Shown: positions 62,089 through 64,000 of the stretch, in pieces
Layout: each line of letters begins with the position of its first letter
Numbering within the stretch: the stretch's first letter is position 1
Notes under the pieces: model-generated
Databases searched by the model: none
Seen by the model: the letters and a program-made list of their open reading frames with translations, nothing else
What the model was told of the DNA's origin: nothing
Position numbers and translations under genes: made by a program
Source: an uncultured Clostridia bacterium
GTDB lineage: Bacteria > Bacillota > Clostridia > Christensenellales > UBA1242
Assembly (NCBI GenBank): GCA_934749845.1
Contig: CAKVHQ010000004.1
Span: forward strand, 49,175-113,174
Direction of reading: 5' to 3'
Length of the DNA: 64,000 bases

Positions 62089-62928
62089 ATGGAATTTGAT
62101 ATAGAAAAAAATGGCTATAACATTAGGCAAGTGGACAACTATGTTTGCAGGCTTAAAGAAGAATACGAAAAAACAATGAGTGACCAAAAAATTCGTATTA
62201 GCGATTTGAAAAGGGAACTTGAAACAGTAAATGCCGAATTAAACAAATTTAAACAAAAAAATAATGATATTTCAAGTGCGTTGGTTGTTGCTGTTGAAAC
62301 TGCAAAGCAAATTGAGTCTTCAAGCAAAAATGTTTACGAACTTGAAATTAAAAGACTTAAAAACCTATATTCAAAATGGGAAAATTTGTTTAACGACATT
62401 TTAAAAGAAAACCCTTCAATGAAAGATAAATATGACGCAAACGAGTTGCTTCAAAAGTTTAGTGACCAAATAGATAAAGTAATTGCCGAGAATGGCATTA
62501 CGCTTGATGATAAGCCAGTAACTCAACCAGTTGGAATACGAAATTTAATTTCCAAAATGGGTGGGCTAACCGCAAAACGCATCGAACCTGAAAAAACAGT
62601 TGTGATGGACAAGGTTGAGCCTAAAGTGGAAAAACTTGTAGAGGAACAAACTTTTGAAAAACAAACATTTGACGATTATCCAAAAACTAATTCACAGTTA
62701 AGAATTAAACCAATAGCAAATATGACAAGCGACAAAAAGGAAAAGTTTGACAACTTGATTGATAAGTTCTTTAATGACCCAGATGAAGAAGATAATGCAT
62801 ATTCAAGGGCATTAATAAGGCAAAAGAAAACTAATGGGTTTGATTTGAAAGAAGCCTTAAACCCAACAGAAGATTTGGCAGAAATTATGAAAGACTTTGA
62901 CTTTTTTAGCGACAACAAAAAGAAATAA
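62089..62928 (+). CDS. DivIVA-domain coiled-coil protein
   Basis: The 279-residue protein begins with a DivIVA-type lipid-binding segment (FDIEKNGYNIRQVDNYVCRLKEEYE). A coiled coil (about 28-110) follows, then a helical middle and a disordered, charged C-terminal half. DivIVA-like proteins sit at curved membrane such as poles and septa and recruit other factors. Which member this is (DivIVA, GpsB or another) cannot be told; the long tail argues against GpsB. It ends at a terminator before the rRNA operon. Confidence 0.8.
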   Translation: MEFDIEKNGYNIRQVDNYVCRLKEEYEKTMSDQKIRISDLKRELETVNAELNKFKQKNNDISSALVVAVETAKQIESSSKNVYELEIKRLKNLYSKWENLFNDILKENPSMKDKYDANELLQKFSDQIDKVIAENGITLDDKPVTQPVGIRNLISKMGGLTAKRIEPEKTVVMDKVEPKVEKLVEEQTFEKQTFDDYPKTNSQLRIKPIANMTSDKKEKFDNLIDKFFNDPDEEDNAYSRALIRQKKTNGFDLKEALNPTEDLAEIMKDFDFFSDNKKK

Positions 62929-62940
62929 ACCATACTGAAA

Positions 62941-62967
62941 GCGAGCAAATTAAATTGTTCGCTTTTT
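62941..62967 (+). terminator. Terminator after the DivIVA-like gene
   Basis: Stem GCGAGCAA (62941-62948) with TTGTTCGC (62955-62962), one G-T pair, then five Ts. Confidence 0.88.
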
Positions 62968-63190
62968 ATATAGTCACAGAATTAAGAACAAAAAGGCGAG
63001 TCCGTCATGCATTAAACTAATTAAGGGTAGCAGTAAATAGCATGATTGATTGAACAAAATAAGTCTTTGGTTTGGAAAATAAGACGGACAAGACTGAAAT
63101 CAAAAGCAAAAAGATGTTTAATGATAACTAATTAGCCAAAAAGATTATGAAGCGGTAAGAAAAAAATCCTAGGTATTTAAAGTTTGTAAT
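62968..63190. other. Non-coding or decayed region before the rRNA operon
   Basis: No open frame of note and no tRNA. A frame with several stops reads LISQKDYEAVRKKS near 63128-63169, which may be a gene remnant. A terminator hairpin follows (63194-63222). Confidence 0.35.
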
Positions 63191-63193
63191 TTA

Positions 63194-63222
63194 AAAGTGC
63201 TACAAAAAATGGCACTTTTTTT
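63194..63222 (+). terminator. Terminator hairpin upstream of rRNA promoter
   Basis: AAAGTGC pairs with GGCACTTT across a short loop, followed by a T run; no gene with an intact frame precedes it. Confidence 0.75.
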
Positions 63223-63325
63223 ATAAAATTTAGCCTTGTGAAAAACTAAAAATTACCGAAAAATCGTTTAAAAAAAGCAGTCAAAAAAATTTTTTAAAAA
63301 AAATAAAGAAAAATGAAAAAAACTG

Positions 63326-63354
63326 TTGACAAGGCAAATTCATTGTGTTAGAAT
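63326..63354 (+). promoter_or_regulatory. rRNA operon promoter
   Basis: Consensus -35 TTGACA (63326-63331), 17-base spacer, extended -10 TGTGTTAGAAT with hexamer at 63349-63354. Predicted start about 63361. Confidence 0.88.
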
Positions 63355-63360
63355 AGTCGA

Positions 63361-63583
63361 GTCAATCAAACAAAGGTTGACCAAAATGAACCATAAAAAC
63401 TGAATAGGTAAGTACAAGATTTATAATGTCCCTTGTTAATTTTTTTGGTAAGTTTAAATTAAAAAACTTACAACAAAGTTAATAAGAACAATCAATTTAC
63501 GAACAATTATGTCAGTAAATTCATTTGAGCTTTATTAAACTTAAATTTAATATATCCTTGGATTTTCCAAGATTATATACCAG
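63361..63583 (+). other. 16S rRNA leader
   Basis: About 220 nucleotides with several hairpins: GTAAGTTT with AAACTTAC near 63450-63471, and CTTGGA, TTT, TCCAAG near 63558-63572 just before the mature 5' end. A boxA-like GAGCTTTA occurs near 63527. Confidence 0.6.

Positions 63584-64000
<417 letters not shown>

Overview
The window is a strongly AT-rich bacterial chromosome segment with densely packed genes, short intergenic gaps, abundant Rho-independent terminators and the standard genetic code (TGA is used as a real stop, for example at 56693-56695 and 57934-57936). Gene content points to an endospore-forming member of the Clostridia (Bacillota), probably an uncultured gut lineage: spo0A, spoIIR, spmA/spmB, a SipL-like LysM coat-linkage protein, sleB-ypeB, whiA and veg are all present. 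SipL is a clostridial rather than bacillar marker. The window ends inside the 5' part of a 16S rRNA gene.

Layout. 2-4990: a PHP-domain phosphoesterase fragment, whiA and dnaE. 5068-9894: a secreted papain-like protease with adhesin-type repeats, a DUF378 membrane protein and an unknown protein. 10035-20044: greA, then a cluster close to the Bacillus subtilis tmk-to-ksgA region (tmk, holB, ricT/yaaT, yabB, rsmI, metG, tatD, rsmA), with spmAB inserted on the opposite strand. 20186-29054: a sporulation block (unknown protein, lipoprotein, spo0A, acidic zinc-ribbon protein, veg, sipL-like, spoIIR, sleB, ypeB). 29193-30536: a full-length Rho homologue whose ATPase motifs are lost. 30562-38886: a 2774-residue surface protein. 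39166-49743: a compact type IV secretion-like locus consisting of VirD4/TraG on the minus strand, then a pilin-like peptide, a large lipoprotein, a polytopic VirB6-like protein and a VirB3-VirB4-type ATPase on the plus strand. No relaxase, integrase or att site is visible. 49831-62928: mostly housekeeping genes (degenerate GT2-like protein, M29 aminopeptidase, gap, GGGtGRT/NifU-like pair, YigZ, methyltransferase, recX, acpS, a MazF module, lgt, a DivIVA-like protein). 63326-64000: rRNA promoter, leader and 16S.

The most unusual signals are: (i) the relaxase-less T4SS-like locus, whose gene order resembles the core of mycoplasma integrative elements, next to a giant surface protein; (ii) the Rho homologue lacking a P-loop; (iii) several genes (dnaE, the papain-like protease, veg, yigZ, lgt, probably spmA) whose -10 box lies about 6-7 bases before the ATG, predicting leaderless mRNAs; (iv) a terminator hairpin in the greA leader that would act as an attenuator. 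All functional calls rest on motif recognition by eye; no database search was run.
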